Source: Synchiropus splendidus
Taxonomy: Eukaryota; Chordata; Actinopteri; Syngnathiformes; Callionymidae
Assembly: GCF_027744825.2 (NCBI RefSeq)
Contig: NC_071334.1
Coordinates: 58,099,437-58,163,436 of the forward strand
Direction: 5' to 3'
Length of the DNA: 64,000 nt
Below the pieces are notes generated by a model. That model saw only the letters and a list, made by a program, of their open reading frames with translations. It did no database searches and was not told where the DNA came from. Both the position numbers and the translations under genes were made by a program. The stretch's first letter is position 1. The number at the start of each line of letters is the position of its first letter. This document shows, one piece after another, positions 10,801 through 24,135 of the stretch.

Positions 10801-12898
10801 ACTCACTGCTCCATTGTCTGGGTTGACACAATAGTCAAAAACCAAAAACCTCATCCATATCTTCTGGGGGAACACAGAAGTATTCTCAATTTGATCCAGG
10901 TACCATGCAGGGAGCACATAGAGCGCACATAGAGTTGTTGTTCTAATATGAGTCTTTCCAAGGTGAAATAGCTTCCTTACTTTTCTTTCTTTCTTTTCTT
11001 TTAAACTACAGTATAATCACCAGAGAACACATCGGTACACACATCTTTTCTCCTTCACCTCCAACCATAAACATTTGTGTTATAGTCCTTTCATTCATGT
11101 AAAGCAGCTAACACATATTTCTTCTTATGTCAGGTATTAGCAGAGGTGAATCTCAGTATTGTAGGGCGAGACTCCTAAGTCCTATGCTACGCTCGACATG
11201 TATAAATGAATGTGCAAGTCTTTCTTTGAACTTTTAGAACTGTGGCAGGACTGAAACCCAGTCCGGTACACGTAGAACATACAGACCATATCTAGATGTG
11301 ACCTGGGCAAATTGCAGCCATGTGGGCCACATGTGACCCTTGACTAAAGGCTAGACTAAAACCGTTGATGGGCAACTGTTCCTGGCACCGGATTAACATA
11401 TATTATAATTTCAAGTTTTACTGTGTTCTTACCATTTTACCAGTGCCATTTTATTTGTAAATATAATTCAACAAATCTACGTATTAGAACTTCCCTCACT
11501 TAGTTTTCAGTGGTGTGTAACTAATAGTCTTTCTTCTCAGCCATGAACAGTTTCCTTAAAAGAATATTTGGCAACACTTTGGAGTGGATTGGGGAACATT
11601 CTGTGTATTAACTATGAATAAACTAACTACTGGCTCCGTTGATTATCCCAGGGTAAAATCTAGTCCGTCTCAACCCTATTAAATACTTTATCACAGACAC
11701 AATCAATAATTATTAAATACTGGCTAATGTGCTACAACTACATATATGAATACATGGTATATTTAAGATAATAAATGTCCCCTCATCTAAAATGTGACCA
11801 AAGAGTTAGTTGAATTATATTCCTGCAATGCCTTTTTAAACAATTGAACTTTTTGCTTATTCAAAATCCCTAATACAAATCAATAAAAATAATATTAAAA
11901 CACATTCAGTGATCTGCAAGAGTTGTACTGATGAACTTTTAATAAAAGGTACCTGAAATGCAACAATGAAATAACTTTTATGGGTTATCATCTTCCTTCT
12001 TTCTGCTTATTGGCTTGATGGCGTCACAGTTAAGCATGCAATGTGGCCCAACAACGAACAAATGTAGTAGCCTACCCTGATTCCCCAAGTCAATCTGTGT
12101 TTGGGAGACTCATGCATGAGGATGTGTTATAAATCTGTAATGTAACCTGCTGCCCGTAGTTGCATTCAATTAACCACAAACAAATAAAGGTACATATTAT
12201 ATTACATAATGATTTCACGACTAAGATGAGGCACAAAACTGACCCCACTTTCCGAACACTATTTTTCCTATTCTCCCAACCCGATGCCTACATCTTACTA
12301 GAAAGAATCAGCAATTTAACACTACCACATTCACACACGACCATCCAAACAAAGCACTTGTGAGGATTCAAAGAGATGTTGCAACTCAAGCGCTGTGATT
12401 CGACTCAGGCTGTCATTTTCTGTCTGGTATTTCCTGAGAGCAACTCAAGAGTGTTGGGTTTCCTGCCAGAGAAGCATATTGCTCTCACTTCCTCGTCTCG
12501 CAGCTGCTCACTGTCCTCTTTCTGTGAATCTCCACATTAAGTTTTTCGGTGGAAGCTTCCTCTGAAGAGACGATGGTGTCATTCTTCATCAAATGATCCT
12601 CAGATGATCTCTCGCTGGAGGCATTGTAGAAAACACCTTCATCTGAAAGAACTAACTTTCACTGACTCAACTACTTTAATCCACAGCAGGGCCTTTACTC
12701 GACTGCTCGACAAGCATCTCTGGACAAGTAACAGCAGACAACATGACGTGGCAAAGAACCAGAGTAACAGAAAGAACTGAATGAAAATATGGATTATTAG
12801 GATTAGCCTTCCTGACCTTCTCATGGTACAAGTCTAGTAAGGCATCACTCCATAAACTTGTTTTCCGTGGGTAGAAAATCCAACCACAGTTTGCTCAC
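7804..12898 (-). other. dcc: dcc intron 15
   Basis: This 5.1 kb intron separates the two FN4 exons. It holds a short (CT)n at 9138-9151 and a weak hAT-like relic near 11300-11345. Otherwise I see only AT-rich sequence; the short open frames on both strands have no recognisable similarity. Confidence 0.85.
11300..11345. mobile_element. possible hAT terminal relic
   Basis: The string gggcaaattgcagccatgtg followed by ggccacatgtgaccc resembles the hAT-type terminal motif 'GGGCAAACTGCGGCCCGCGGGCCACATGCGGCCC'. Only about 45 bp are recognisable and no partner end was found. Confidence 0.3.
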
Positions 12899-13093
12899 CC
12901 AGATTTTCGATGGAGTAGTATCTCTGCTTGCTGTCCACTCGGACCGTCTCTGCGTACGGACTTCCCACACCATAGCCAATGATGTAGCCTCTAACCAGGA
13001 TGGTGGGGCTAAGCGGTGGGGTCCAGGACATGATGATGCTGTTGGGCAGGGGTCTGACGTGGAGGGAACTGGGCTGGTCCGGCACCTGGCTCT
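12899..13093 (-). CDS. dcc: dcc exon 15: first part of fibronectin III domain 4 (netrin-binding region)
   Basis: The exon is 195 bp, phase 1 in after acceptor gctcacag and phase 1 out at AATCTGG|gtgagc. It encodes [20 protein letters not shown], the core tryptophan in [20 protein letters not shown], then [20 protein letters not shown] and SIENL. Compared with DCC this is nearly invariant, unlike the flanking domains, which fits the known role of FN4 in one of the netrin-1 contact sites. The DCC versus neogenin differences ([12 protein letters not shown] against SPHAQTIKVDYK) clearly favour DCC. Confidence 0.98.
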
Positions 13094-13927
<834 letters not shown>

Positions 13928-15321
13928 TTACAGAATGGTGGAAGAAATCTTGGCATTTGAACAAAAAATATCCATCGCTATAGCAAAGTGTTTTTCTTGT
14001 TATTGACTTTGACAAAATCATGACATGCAGGAAGTAGGAATTGGCAGTTTGACTGCATGTGGTGCATTTACTTACTTATAATTTGCTAATGGCACTTCTG
14101 TTGCTCTATTATAATAATAATTATTTTGTCATTATGTGAGTGTGACACGCTCTATGGTGGGCAGAAATTACAAGACATATTCTTCAATCTCTGTATGATG
14201 TCAGAACAAAATATTCACTGAATTGTACGCAATGTAACAATTAAGAAGCCATGTGAAATAGTAGCTACACAAATGTCATATAACTTGTCGTACACATTTA
14301 CAGTGCATTAGAGGAGATTGAAATAAAAATCATCAAATCATTAAATTCATGCATAAAGAACTCCACAGATGGATCCATCAAAATGTTATTTTAAGAATAT
14401 ATGACGTCAACGATTCCCACTGACAACAAACAAGTATGTCAAGGACAACAAAAGCATCCTGCATCATTTCATTTAGTCTCTTCCATGTGAAGTGAAGACC
14501 GACTTGGATGAACAAAATATGTTTTAACAAGGCTGTAATCTGCTGGACTTTCCATGTGCTACACTGAGACACAAGTATTCCTTTATGTATTGAAATGTTC
14601 AGTCTTCGTCAACAGACATGATTAATGCTGACAGGCTGTCTTGGGGCAGGCAGATCAGATTTTAGCGAAGGCAAACACGCGCACACACTCCAACCACAAC
14701 CTGGGAAATGAGTTCCTGAGCAGACAGACAGATGAAGATAACCATCAGTGGGAAATAATGAAAAGAGAGATCAGTTTCATTCAAATCCTCCAATCCTCAA
14801 ATTGAAATAATAGCTGGTGGCAGTTTGAATGCAGTTGGAATACACCGACACGATCCCATGCAAATGCAAATTCGCCTTCACAAATGAAAATGGATATACA
14901 TACACAAGCGTGCACGCCAACAAGCGAGGGGAGACAGACGGTCTCCAAATCAAAGTGTCTGCTAAATGCTTGGTATTGCTTTTACTTTGGTGCCTCTGAC
15001 CTCCATTACCATCAGAAGGCTACACATTGACAAGATGAACACAAACAATATGATGCAGCCCAACACGCATTCTTCTGTGGGAAAATAGATTTGTGCATTT
15101 ACAGCCCTCGAGATTGTGTCTTCAGGTCAAGCTGCAGAGGGCAAAAATAACGTAATTTAATAGGTTTGATTCTTTTCATTAACAATAATGATAGCGATAG
15201 TGTGTCCAGTTATTGTGCTGATGCTGCTTTTGTTGTCCAGGGACTTGGTAAGATTATTGTCAAGGATGAGTGGACATGTCCTTTCAATTCATCTGGATGG
15301 ATGTGTCCGTGCGTGTGTGTA

Positions 15322-15445
15322 TACCTGGTTTAGCTAGACTTGTGGGGACTTCTTAAAAAGACATCGACTTTTGGGGACATTTTGCATTGTGGCGACATTT
15401 TTGCCATTTTTCTGGCCCAGGGTCTGGAGTGTGACCCAGATGTAA
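15322..15445. repeat. 'GTGGGGAC' interspersed repeat, copy 1
   Basis: A (TG)-rich lead (gcgtgtgtgtatacc) is followed by repeated units cttgtggggac, ttttggggac and attgtggcgac. Related copies lie at 22436-22830 and 51296-51475. The family is non-coding as far as visible; its class is not known to me. Confidence 0.6.
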
Positions 15446-15974
15446 TTAACTATAAATAAAGCACTGTCAGAAAATAAAAATCTGAGCGGCATTGACATTA
15501 ACATACTGCATAAGTACATCGCGCACAGATCAAGACAAAAATATTGAGAACACAACCAATGCCGCCCAACGTGGGCAGGCATGTGGATTCATTGTTAGAG
15601 TTGCCGGCTCGATTCCAACTGAGATCAGTGATTTTTCTGCTGTGAAGATGAGGTTCTTCAGGCTTCAAAACGTAATAACAGTCATCAGCAAAGACCAGAA
15701 AACCACAGGTGAGTCACTGAGTGATCTTTTCTTCCTGTATAATTTTAAATCTTTTATTGGAGCCGAGCGCGTTGCTTGGACACCAATATCCATTGTTCGA
15801 TGGATTTCCATCTGTTCTCTTCACTAAGGTAATTACCCCCATCCATATATGCATTAGAGTGGTTACATGTCCAATGGCCAATCTAGTGTTCCGCACAAAT
15901 TAGAAGTTGTTATTTATATTCACACTGTGACGTAAAGCTAGCTCTGGGTCTGCATGCATGTGTAGTGTGATATG

Positions 15975-16345
15975 AAAGTAGGAATGTGCCAATTGATCGG
16001 TCACAGATCATGATCGGGCGATAATAATGATCGTGAATGCCGATCACTGCCTGTCAATGCCTATCACAACATCCAGTCACGTGTGACAGCCGGCACTCTG
16101 ATGACGCCCTGTGGGTTGTGATGCGTCCGCTCCTCCCTCCCTCGCTACTTGCCGCTCACTTGGCAGCAGCATGTCTGCTGTGAGGGCTTTTTCAGTCATG
16201 TAAAGTTTGCATCCTGCAGCTCATGCACTGGAATTGCTCTGGAGAGAAGCGGCTTTAATGCCACAAATGAAATACAACATTTAAAACACCAGCACTTGAC
16301 GGAGCATGGAGAGTTTTCATGAAAGTGATTCCTCAGCAGTTGCCG
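15975..16345 (+). mobile_element. hAT transposon relic with a BED-type zinc-finger fragment
   Basis: The 5' part (gatcgg..gatcatgatcgggcgata) has the alternating GATCGG wording of vertebrate hAT ends. Further along, at about 16195-16320, the plus strand can be read as ...NATNEIQHLKHQHLTEHGEF, resembling the TTNLxxHLKxxHxxEH ending of the BED zinc finger that begins hAT transposases. No intact transposase follows and no second terminus was identified, so this is a dead fragment. Confidence 0.5.
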
Positions 16346-16864
16346 TTCAAGTGTGACATTCAAAACGCTATGCAAATAATAATAATTATTCATTTCAGCG
16401 AGCTAGATGACCAGCTTTTCTGAGATCTTGTTTTAGGACAGAACCCACCAAATTCCCTGCCTTGAAACTTTTGAAACTTTTGCAAAATGTCCAAAGTAGG
16501 AACTAACAGAAACACAGAGATGGAAGACAGCTGCTTCCACTTTCTCTCTCTCTCTCTGTGCCGCTACAAGCGGTCAACTTGTAAATATGTCACGGACATA
16601 GCACCGTCTGCTAGAGCTTCACCAAACTGCGACGTCTCACGTCAAGTAAAATGATTTTCAGTTGTCCTTCTGACAGAGTAGTTGCTGCATTCTGCGAGGT
16701 TTTTCTATTTCTTCCTCCTTGAGGAGGTATATGAAAACGTGTCTGAATTAAAATGATTTAAAGACTGAAAATGCCAACGCTGATTTTTTTAACAGTATCA
16801 TGGAGCATCCGCAATTGTTGCCATCTAACCTTCTTCTCACATTCTGTTATTTGAACAGTCTTAC

Positions 16865-17006
16865 CGGTGAAAAGGTACCAGAAGTTGTTTGGCTCAATTG
16901 CCTCCTGGTCTCCACGACGACCGGTCTTCCTGTACTTGATCTTGTAGGCACTGATGAGTCCATTATGTGTGCCGTGTGGCGGCGGCTGCCACGACACCTT
17001 TACACT
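16865..17006 (-). CDS. dcc: dcc exon 13: middle of fibronectin III domain 3
   Basis: The exon is 142 bp, phase 0 in after acceptor tcttccag and phase 1 out at TTCACCG|gtaaga. It encodes [20 protein letters not shown] with the core tryptophan, then [20 protein letters not shown] and NFWYLFTG. The long C'-strand segment RRGxxEAxEPNNxWYLFTG is a DCC hallmark; neogenin has RKSDVTETLVSG at the same place. It is the strongest single piece of evidence for DCC over neogenin in FN3. Confidence 0.97.
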
Positions 17007-19413
17007 CTGGAAGACAGTAACAAACCAGGGAAGAAAAATTCAACATACTGGACAAGTGAGTCAATATGACTCATCATCGCTTCATACCATTAACATTGGT
17101 AATAGAAACAAGCGGGGCGTTGATCAAATAAATAAAATATATATCCTTGTTGCACTGAGATCAATAAATAGGAACTGTGATGTTGGAGACTCATAGTGGG
17201 TGAGTGATCTACAGTGTGGGCCATTAAATGCACACATTATGAAATGGTGTTGCCATTTCCAGTCGTAGTCCAATGTGGATGTGGCCTGTATTCATGAGTT
17301 ACGCAGTCTGTTTTATCTAGCCACAAATAGTTTTTTGTTTTAAGATAAAGATAACCAACTGCTGCCACCTCCACACTTGCATGATTTCCTTCAGAACATC
17401 TTAACTGGACCATGCAGGTGCTCAGGTGAGTCCAGTTCTTATTTGCTTGTTTTCCAGGGTGAATTTCAAATCATATTCCACTGAAGTAGTGTACACAAAA
17501 CCCTAGGAGGAGGTGTGTGTTTAGCATTGCGTTGGAAGCATTTTAATTGCTTTATTTGCATGTTAACAATTCACCTCTGATTCTCCCACACACACACACA
17601 CGTGTGTAAGGCAGCAGATGCTTGCAGTGCCACCAGTGATCTGTCGTGTGAGGCATCTGCCATCGAGCATCACTCTAGAGCGTGGGTGTGTGTGTGTTGC
17701 ACAGGCAGAGGATTAATGAATGGATAAAATAATTTTAAGTGAAAGTCGAAGAGTGAAAAAAAAAAACTTCTTTCAGTGGATGTTAATTAATTCTGCATAA
17801 TGTAACAACACGTGGTGCTATTCGACTCTTGAGTGAGTGAATCTGGTCTGATCCTTTCTCTGCGCTCTTGACTTAATAAAGCTTTCAGCAGGGTCGAAAA
17901 AAAAAAACAGTTTGTAATGAGACGGAGCAGTTAATGGACATTCTCGTGAGCCTCTGAAAACACACTTCATTATTCAGTATTTCATTACTTGGAGTTTAAA
18001 CATAAATGGTGATGATGGATGATGGATTATTTGTTGGACGAAATTAGCCAGAATTTGGTTTCGATCGAAGTGTTTCCCAGTTGGACTCTTACTTTCAAAT
18101 TACAGCGGTGTGAGACGATTATGGGTTTCCTAGATTAGCACTTGGATCAAGTCGTGTTGTCTGGAGTCAGCAGGTGACCCATTAGCACAAACCAACCCCG
18201 GGCTGTCAAACCCAACTACAGCCAAGACACCAACGGCATGTCTCCCATAGATCTGGCAGCACGGACTGTCACCACCACAGGTGAGCCAGCTGAGCACAAT
18301 TAATTTAGATTATGCTGCGTTTTATGCACTCGCCAGTGAAGAGCCTTTGTTCAGTGCTTCCAGGTGTTCCTCATCTGTATGTCGACAGTGTGAGTGTCGG
18401 CTTTTCATCTAAAGCATGTTACTGTCGAACACTCTCAAGCAGTTCAAAGAAGAAAACATCTTTGTAAATACATAGGAACAACATGACACTCTTGGATGAA
18501 TAATGGAAACATATTTGGCGAACCTCTCAACACCAGAAGTTATTTTGATCAATATTGTCATCACAATTATTACTAGTGCTTTACATTAAAAGGTGCGAAC
18601 AGCTTTCAAATGCAAAAGAAAAACTGCTTTAGATATGAATAAACTATACTTATTAAAAAAGAAGATGAAATTAATCCAGAATGTAAGTGCAACTCAATGG
18701 AAGCGATTACAGATCCAGTTGTAATGTCCATCTCCAATGATATTTTGTGCTAGTCTGACCAGTTAGCAGGTGAATTCACGAGTATTAAAGTGGAGAAACA
18801 GCCGCAGATGTGGGTTTGGATTTATATTTCTTTTCTCCCAGCCACCGCTCACTGAAACGGCAGCATTTACGCTATGAATGCATCTGCCATTCAATGTCTT
18901 CAGACCGGGGACGGGTCACACATCACCATTTGACAGGTCTGAGTCCGTCGCCCAGAGCTGTTTTGTTTTGTTTACTGTGAAACTTCGGGGAATCATAACA
19001 TTCAGATCGACTTCACGTTGGAGTAATTGTGCAGCAGTAGGTCCACATAACATCATGCACTAATGCACTAATATCATATTAGATTTACCTCATTAATCCC
19101 ACAATGGACGATTAAAGCAAAAAAGAAGACCAAGAACAAGAAAAAAAATAATGGCCGCTCTAAATGGCGCACTCAGAAAAACAGCACACATTCACAAAAA
19201 TACAAGCCTTGGTACTGTACAGTGTACCAAATACAGACCAGAGGCACCTTTGCGCTTCTTATATTCTCCGACAGATATAACACATATAACACTCAGATTA
19301 TAATTTAGGCCTCAAGAAGATAATATTTTCAACACAAGCCTGTCTTTTCATGACAAGCACCACGAATGAATGCACTCCGACTTGCATGTGCGACATAGAA
19401 ATCCTTGAAGATA

Positions 19414-19492
19414 CAGGGGTTGGACAAAATAATGGAAACACTTTAAAGCTTTTTTAGCTTAAAGGTGTTTCCATTATTCTGTCCAACCCCTG
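19414..19492. mobile_element. palindromic Tc1/mariner-type MITE, 79 bp, TA target duplication
   Basis: The two ends, caggggttggacaaaataat and its inverse partner (caggggttggacagaataat on the other strand), form arms of about 35 bp that leave almost no loop. TA dinucleotides flank both ends (19412-19413 and 19493-19494), the target duplication of Tc1/mariner elements. It has no coding capacity. Confidence 0.8.
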
Positions 19493-20106
19493 TATGTGAT
19501 GTCAATGAACAGCCAAACCCAATACCACGTACCCCTCCACATACTGAAGGCAGTTCCTTTGCAGGTGGTTCTGGTGTCACATTAGCACTCACCTACAGAA
19601 ACCATGTGTGTGTCCTCGTCAGCTGTGCTCCAAGTCATCAGGTTAACAAGCAATTGAAGCATGCAGCCAACGTTACAGTGACGGTGGCCACGGAGGAATT
19701 CATTAACATTTAGCTGCACCTGTTCCCTCTGCTGCTCCTGCTTCTGCTAATAGATTACAACAGAAGCGATTACAGAGGGAGGGAAGAGTGCGGATGTTGT
19801 CAGGTTCCTGCAGATCAACTCTCTTCCCCTCCGTCTGGTCGGCTTCACCGGTCGCCTCATGCACTTGGCAGAGTCAAGGAGCCACTTGGAAGTTACGGCC
19901 ATGTTGGCAGGACTCTCACGGAGACGTACAGTAAAGGCAGGCCTGAGTTTGATATCAATGTTATTGTTGTTCTGACTGAACTCTGAAGGCAGAGCGAGAT
20001 TTCTGCCACGCAAAAGCCATTATAAAATGAACGATTGTAGAAAAATATAGAGCTAATAAACCCCAGAACAGAAAAAGGAGGGCAGTTATGGTAACCGCAT
20101 AAGATT

Positions 20107-20111
<5 letters not shown>

Positions 20112-20191
<80 letters not shown>
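20112..20191. repeat. (TA)40 microsatellite
   Basis: An uninterrupted TA dinucleotide run of about 80 bp. Its exact length in the genome may differ because such tracts are prone to sequencing and assembly error. Confidence 0.95.
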
Positions 20192-20196
<5 letters not shown>

Positions 20197-22296
20197 TTTA
20201 AGCAATGAATGAGGCTTGTTGACGAGAAATAGGAATAGTGCTTTAAAGTTTGTTTTCCCGGACACAAACCGAAGAAATTGAATCACTACAGTTGATTTAC
20301 AGTACATCAAAGCAGTGTTGAAAATCCATCATTGATAGGAATGAAACCACGGTGGTCCGTCCATGTTGATGCGGCTTGACCGACAATATCTTCGCCTGAT
20401 GTCACGTTATGGACTGTGACTGAAAGATCACCGACACAAGTGAATAAAATTCATGACGTGTTGTAACATGAAACGTTCTTGGAGCAACAACTGTTGCAGT
20501 GCATTATAAGTGGCACACTATTGGTCGAGGATACAGTTGAGTATCCTCAGTACTGACTGGTACAATAGTGTGGCTTCAACCAGCAGTCAATTTTGACTCA
20601 CAACTGTGAATATGGTTCAATGCCGACATTGACAGGTCAATGTTTTGTATTTTCCAAGTGTTTCTGAGAGACAGTGACATTGGCAGCTGGTTCTGGATCA
20701 GTAGGTTATTGAATGATTGCCATACAATATTATATCTTTCAGTTGGTCATGCTCACTTTCTTTTAAGGTTTACCAAAACCATGCAACCATTGAGTGTTAA
20801 CTCCAGCCTCACTGCATGGAAACAGAGTTCACAGTGAGTAGTGAAAGTGTTCGCAATACAGGCTTACTATCAAAGGATTAAGCACAAAAAAGAAAAGAGG
20901 GTCGTGGAGCTTCATTGGTTTGTTTATGAATAAGTTAAGGCATCATTTTTAAAAACCAAACCTCAAAATGTTTGTCACTGTCGCGTCACATTTGAACATA
21001 ATTCCAAACAGTCAACGTTTAAATCAAACTGATATCAGATAAGTGCAGTTCTTTGTGCTAATGATAGGCGATGTGGCCGCAGGCTTTACTTTCTTCCTCT
21101 ACTGGCTAGAGAATCACACATTTATGCACCGGAGTACTTTGTATTCCGATTCAGCTTGAATGGTAAAATGGCTGGTGGATAAAGCCCCGGCCTCGCTTTA
21201 CCATCTTCAAACAGCCTGAGAGCGTCTGCCTATTTTAATTTTGCCTCAGAGGACATGAATAAAACGTGAATAAAAAAAGACCTCATTGAATAATTGAAAC
21301 AGAGAGAAACTCATTGACTGAGATCTTCCAAAAATCACCAATGTTTAGAAAAGGTTTCGTTTTTAATGTTTAACCTTAAATAATTTGAACATGACTGGTT
21401 TACGGCTATATATAAAATTGACCATATGATAGCTCAGCATTAAAATTGAACATTTCTACTGGTCCCAAGTTCATTTCTGAGAATGACTCATTGTTGCTTA
21501 ATTCATCTGGCTGATATCTGAGAGAGCTTTTCCAGCCTCGCGCCATGCTCCACTCCAATTCCATTGTGCATTGTGAGGCTCCTTTTTTCGATTGTCTCTG
21601 TGACCTCATGAGCTGATGACAAAAGCAAAAGCTATTACTTTATAATGACCGCTGTTCATGATCCACCCTCTCAGCAACGAACTCTGCATTCACTGTCCCC
21701 CAACAAAAGACTGATTTAGCTCACAAAGTACCGGTGGTACGGAAGTCTGGGTGAGACTATTATGGAGATCTTGAGAAGTCTGCTGAACGCTACTCTGTGC
21801 TCATCTGACAAGATCCACAGAAATGTGTGTTTGTTCGCACACCTGACCCAAAGATAATTCATTCCTGCTGTTGAAGCAAGATTGGTGTTTGGGTGTTTTC
21901 AAAGCAAAAGTTGACTGCATCAAAGTCCACTCACATATTCGGTTGAATTTTACCAGGGCTGGACATGACCTTCAGTGTCACATGAATCAGCTGAGGCAGC
22001 AAATTTCAACACTGACAAAATGTCAACTTTTGTTAATATTTTAAAGTTTAACTAATATTTTAAAGTTTAAATTAAACTGTGGATTTGCACTTCATGTGAA
22101 AAGACCTGCCTCGTCCTTGTGTTGCATCCTGTAGAGCCAACACAACAGCAGGCTCTGATTGGTTGACTTACTCGCAGTATTGTAGCATGCATCATCCAGT
22201 ACCTTGGCTTACCAGTAGTAGTGTGGTTATTTATGATGTTTTTTATGATATAAATGTTTAAATGATATATTGATATCATAAATAAATGTTAAACAA

Positions 22297-22332
22297 TACT
22301 ACTACTACTACTACTACTACACACACACACAC
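22297..22332. repeat. compound (ACT)8(AC)6 microsatellite
   Basis: Eight ACT units run directly into six AC units. It lies about 100 bp before copy 2 of the 'GTGGGGAC' repeat family. Confidence 0.9.
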
Positions 22333-22435
22333 CAACAGGAAGGCACATGTGTGTGTCAACAGGGCCAAAAACAAGAACAGGAAGCTAGAGATCAGAATAT
22401 TTACGCTATATATTTAGTTTACGAAGTGTACCCAT

Positions 22436-22830
22436 ATTTAGCCACACTTGTGGGGACCAATTCTAGACAAAACATTATCCTTGTGAGGACCTTATGCCTT
22501 TGTGGGGACCTTCAGTCTGGACCCTACAAATCCAAGTCTCAATTTGAGGATGAAGTCAAAATAAAATAATGAGCTGGCCCCAAAAAGACAATGCCACAAT
22601 CCTGCGTGCGTGTGTGTTTAAACATATCTATCCTAGCGAGGAACAGCTTTGGGGAAAACACCTCCTAGTGGAGCCGGATCCCACAAGGTTAAGCCCCAAA
22701 ATGAGCATAACAAAATGAGGATGAGGGTTTCAAAACAACGACGTTATGATAATAAGGCTCAAGTTTAGTTAAAAGTCAGGGTTACCTTTAGCCATTTGTT
22801 TTAGATGGTTAGGTTTAGGGTGTGCTTCGA
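22436..22830. repeat. 'GTGGGGAC' interspersed repeat, copy 2 (longest)
   Basis: It begins with spaced units cttgtggggacc, ccttgtgaggacc and ctttgtggggacc, then tctcaatttgaggatg, and ends with gttacctttagccatttgtt and tttagatggttaggttt. The parts caatttgaggatg and ttagccatttgtttt recur in copy 3 at 51296-51475 in the same order and orientation, which defines a family and not a chance match. Confidence 0.7.
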
Positions 22831-23461
22831 CTGTGCATGGCAACCTACCACATGATCTTAATAAGATGATTTTTAAATGATAACTTTTTGTCTTTCTGCA
22901 TGTAAATCCCTCATGCATCACTCATGTGAGCCATTTATTATGAAGTCCAGGTGTGTGACATGCCTCTCATGAAAAAAACTGTCATTCAAACTTTCCTCGT
23001 TTGGAAGTACTAACAGGAAGTCACGCCTGCCCACACTCGCCTCACCCCATGTGGGGCATAATTATATGCATCAGCCAGGAGTGAAATTTCCGGGGGGAAC
23101 GAAGGATATGCATCTCTACAGCGGTTTCTAAATCCCGTAAGCACTGCACTCCTTGTCTGAACGGCCACAACATTGGACACCGTAGACAACGGTGTTATGG
23201 GGACATGTTTCACGCTTATTGAAATTTACTGGTTTATTGGACCAAATATGTTAAATGTTTTTTTCTTTGTTGAATCCACGTCATGTAACTTTCCAGAATC
23301 TCTGACAATGACGGATATTTAACACCTTCAACTAAGATAAAATAAGACACGTCTCTGTGTTGGGATGGCGATGTGTGTAGTAAATTGGCAGGTAATTTTG
23401 TCAAGCGTGCAGCAAAGCATGACGTACTTGTTGACATATAAAGTCTCAGAACTGGCTTATA

Positions 23462-24135
23462 CAGTGGCACCTCGGTTCTCGACCACAAGCCCTTCCAGAC
23501 GGCCGTTCGAGAAGCGATTTGTTCGAAATAAATTTTTCACATTACAATGAATGGAAAAAGAAATAATGCGTTCTAAGCCTTAAAATAGGCTTTTGTAGGA
23601 GTGAATGTAGAGTGTCTGCTGCAGGTGCGCTGTTCCTCTATGTGTGTGGCCGCTGCATGTGGGAGGGGTTGCCGAGTGAGTGTCGTCTCTCCAGAAGTGA
23701 AGAGGTGCCCGGTGCGTGTCCAGCTCTGAATGTGCGCTTCTGTGCAGTTTGGCTGTGACAAAGTCATAAACCAAGTCACGCTCTGTCCCAGACTCGCCTC
23801 ATCCCTGTCCCAGCTCCAGCCCACAACAGGACATCATACCCTGGAGTGTGAGCTCCAGCCTCGGAGGTGTGGAGAGCGAGCACCTCCCCTGTGACACCAC
23901 GGTCCAGTGCGGAGACAGGAAAGGTTTGACACCTCAATATGAAGAAAAAACAAGTAAATGTAGCTACGGGACACGTCTGCATACAGATATAGACATATAG
24001 TAATATACAATAGCAAAGCGCGTTGTGGGTCAGCTGATCGGTCTGCGAGCGTTATGTTTTTTGTTCAAAATCCAAAGCAAAAAAATCTCGATTTCAAACT
24101 CCGATTTGCTCGAAGTCCCAACCGAGGTACCACTG
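23462..24135. mobile_element. non-autonomous pogo/Tigger-like DNA transposon, 674 bp
   Basis: The left end cagtggcacctcggttctcg and the right end (cagtggtacctcggttggga on the opposite strand) are inverted repeats, identical over 15 of the first 16 bases. TA flanks both ends (23460-23461 and 24136-24137). The CAGTGG(T/C)ACCTCGGTT terminus fits pogo/Tigger-type elements of the Tc1/mariner superfamily. No transposase can be read inside; short frames there are chance. A 43 bp internal segment (23741-23782) recurs inside the element at 45522-46004. Confidence 0.8.

Noticed and set aside
15605..15615. tRNA-type B box (ggctcgattcc) hinting at a SINE
   Set aside because: No matching A box at the expected distance upstream and no tRNA-like fold; a single 11 bp match is not enough.
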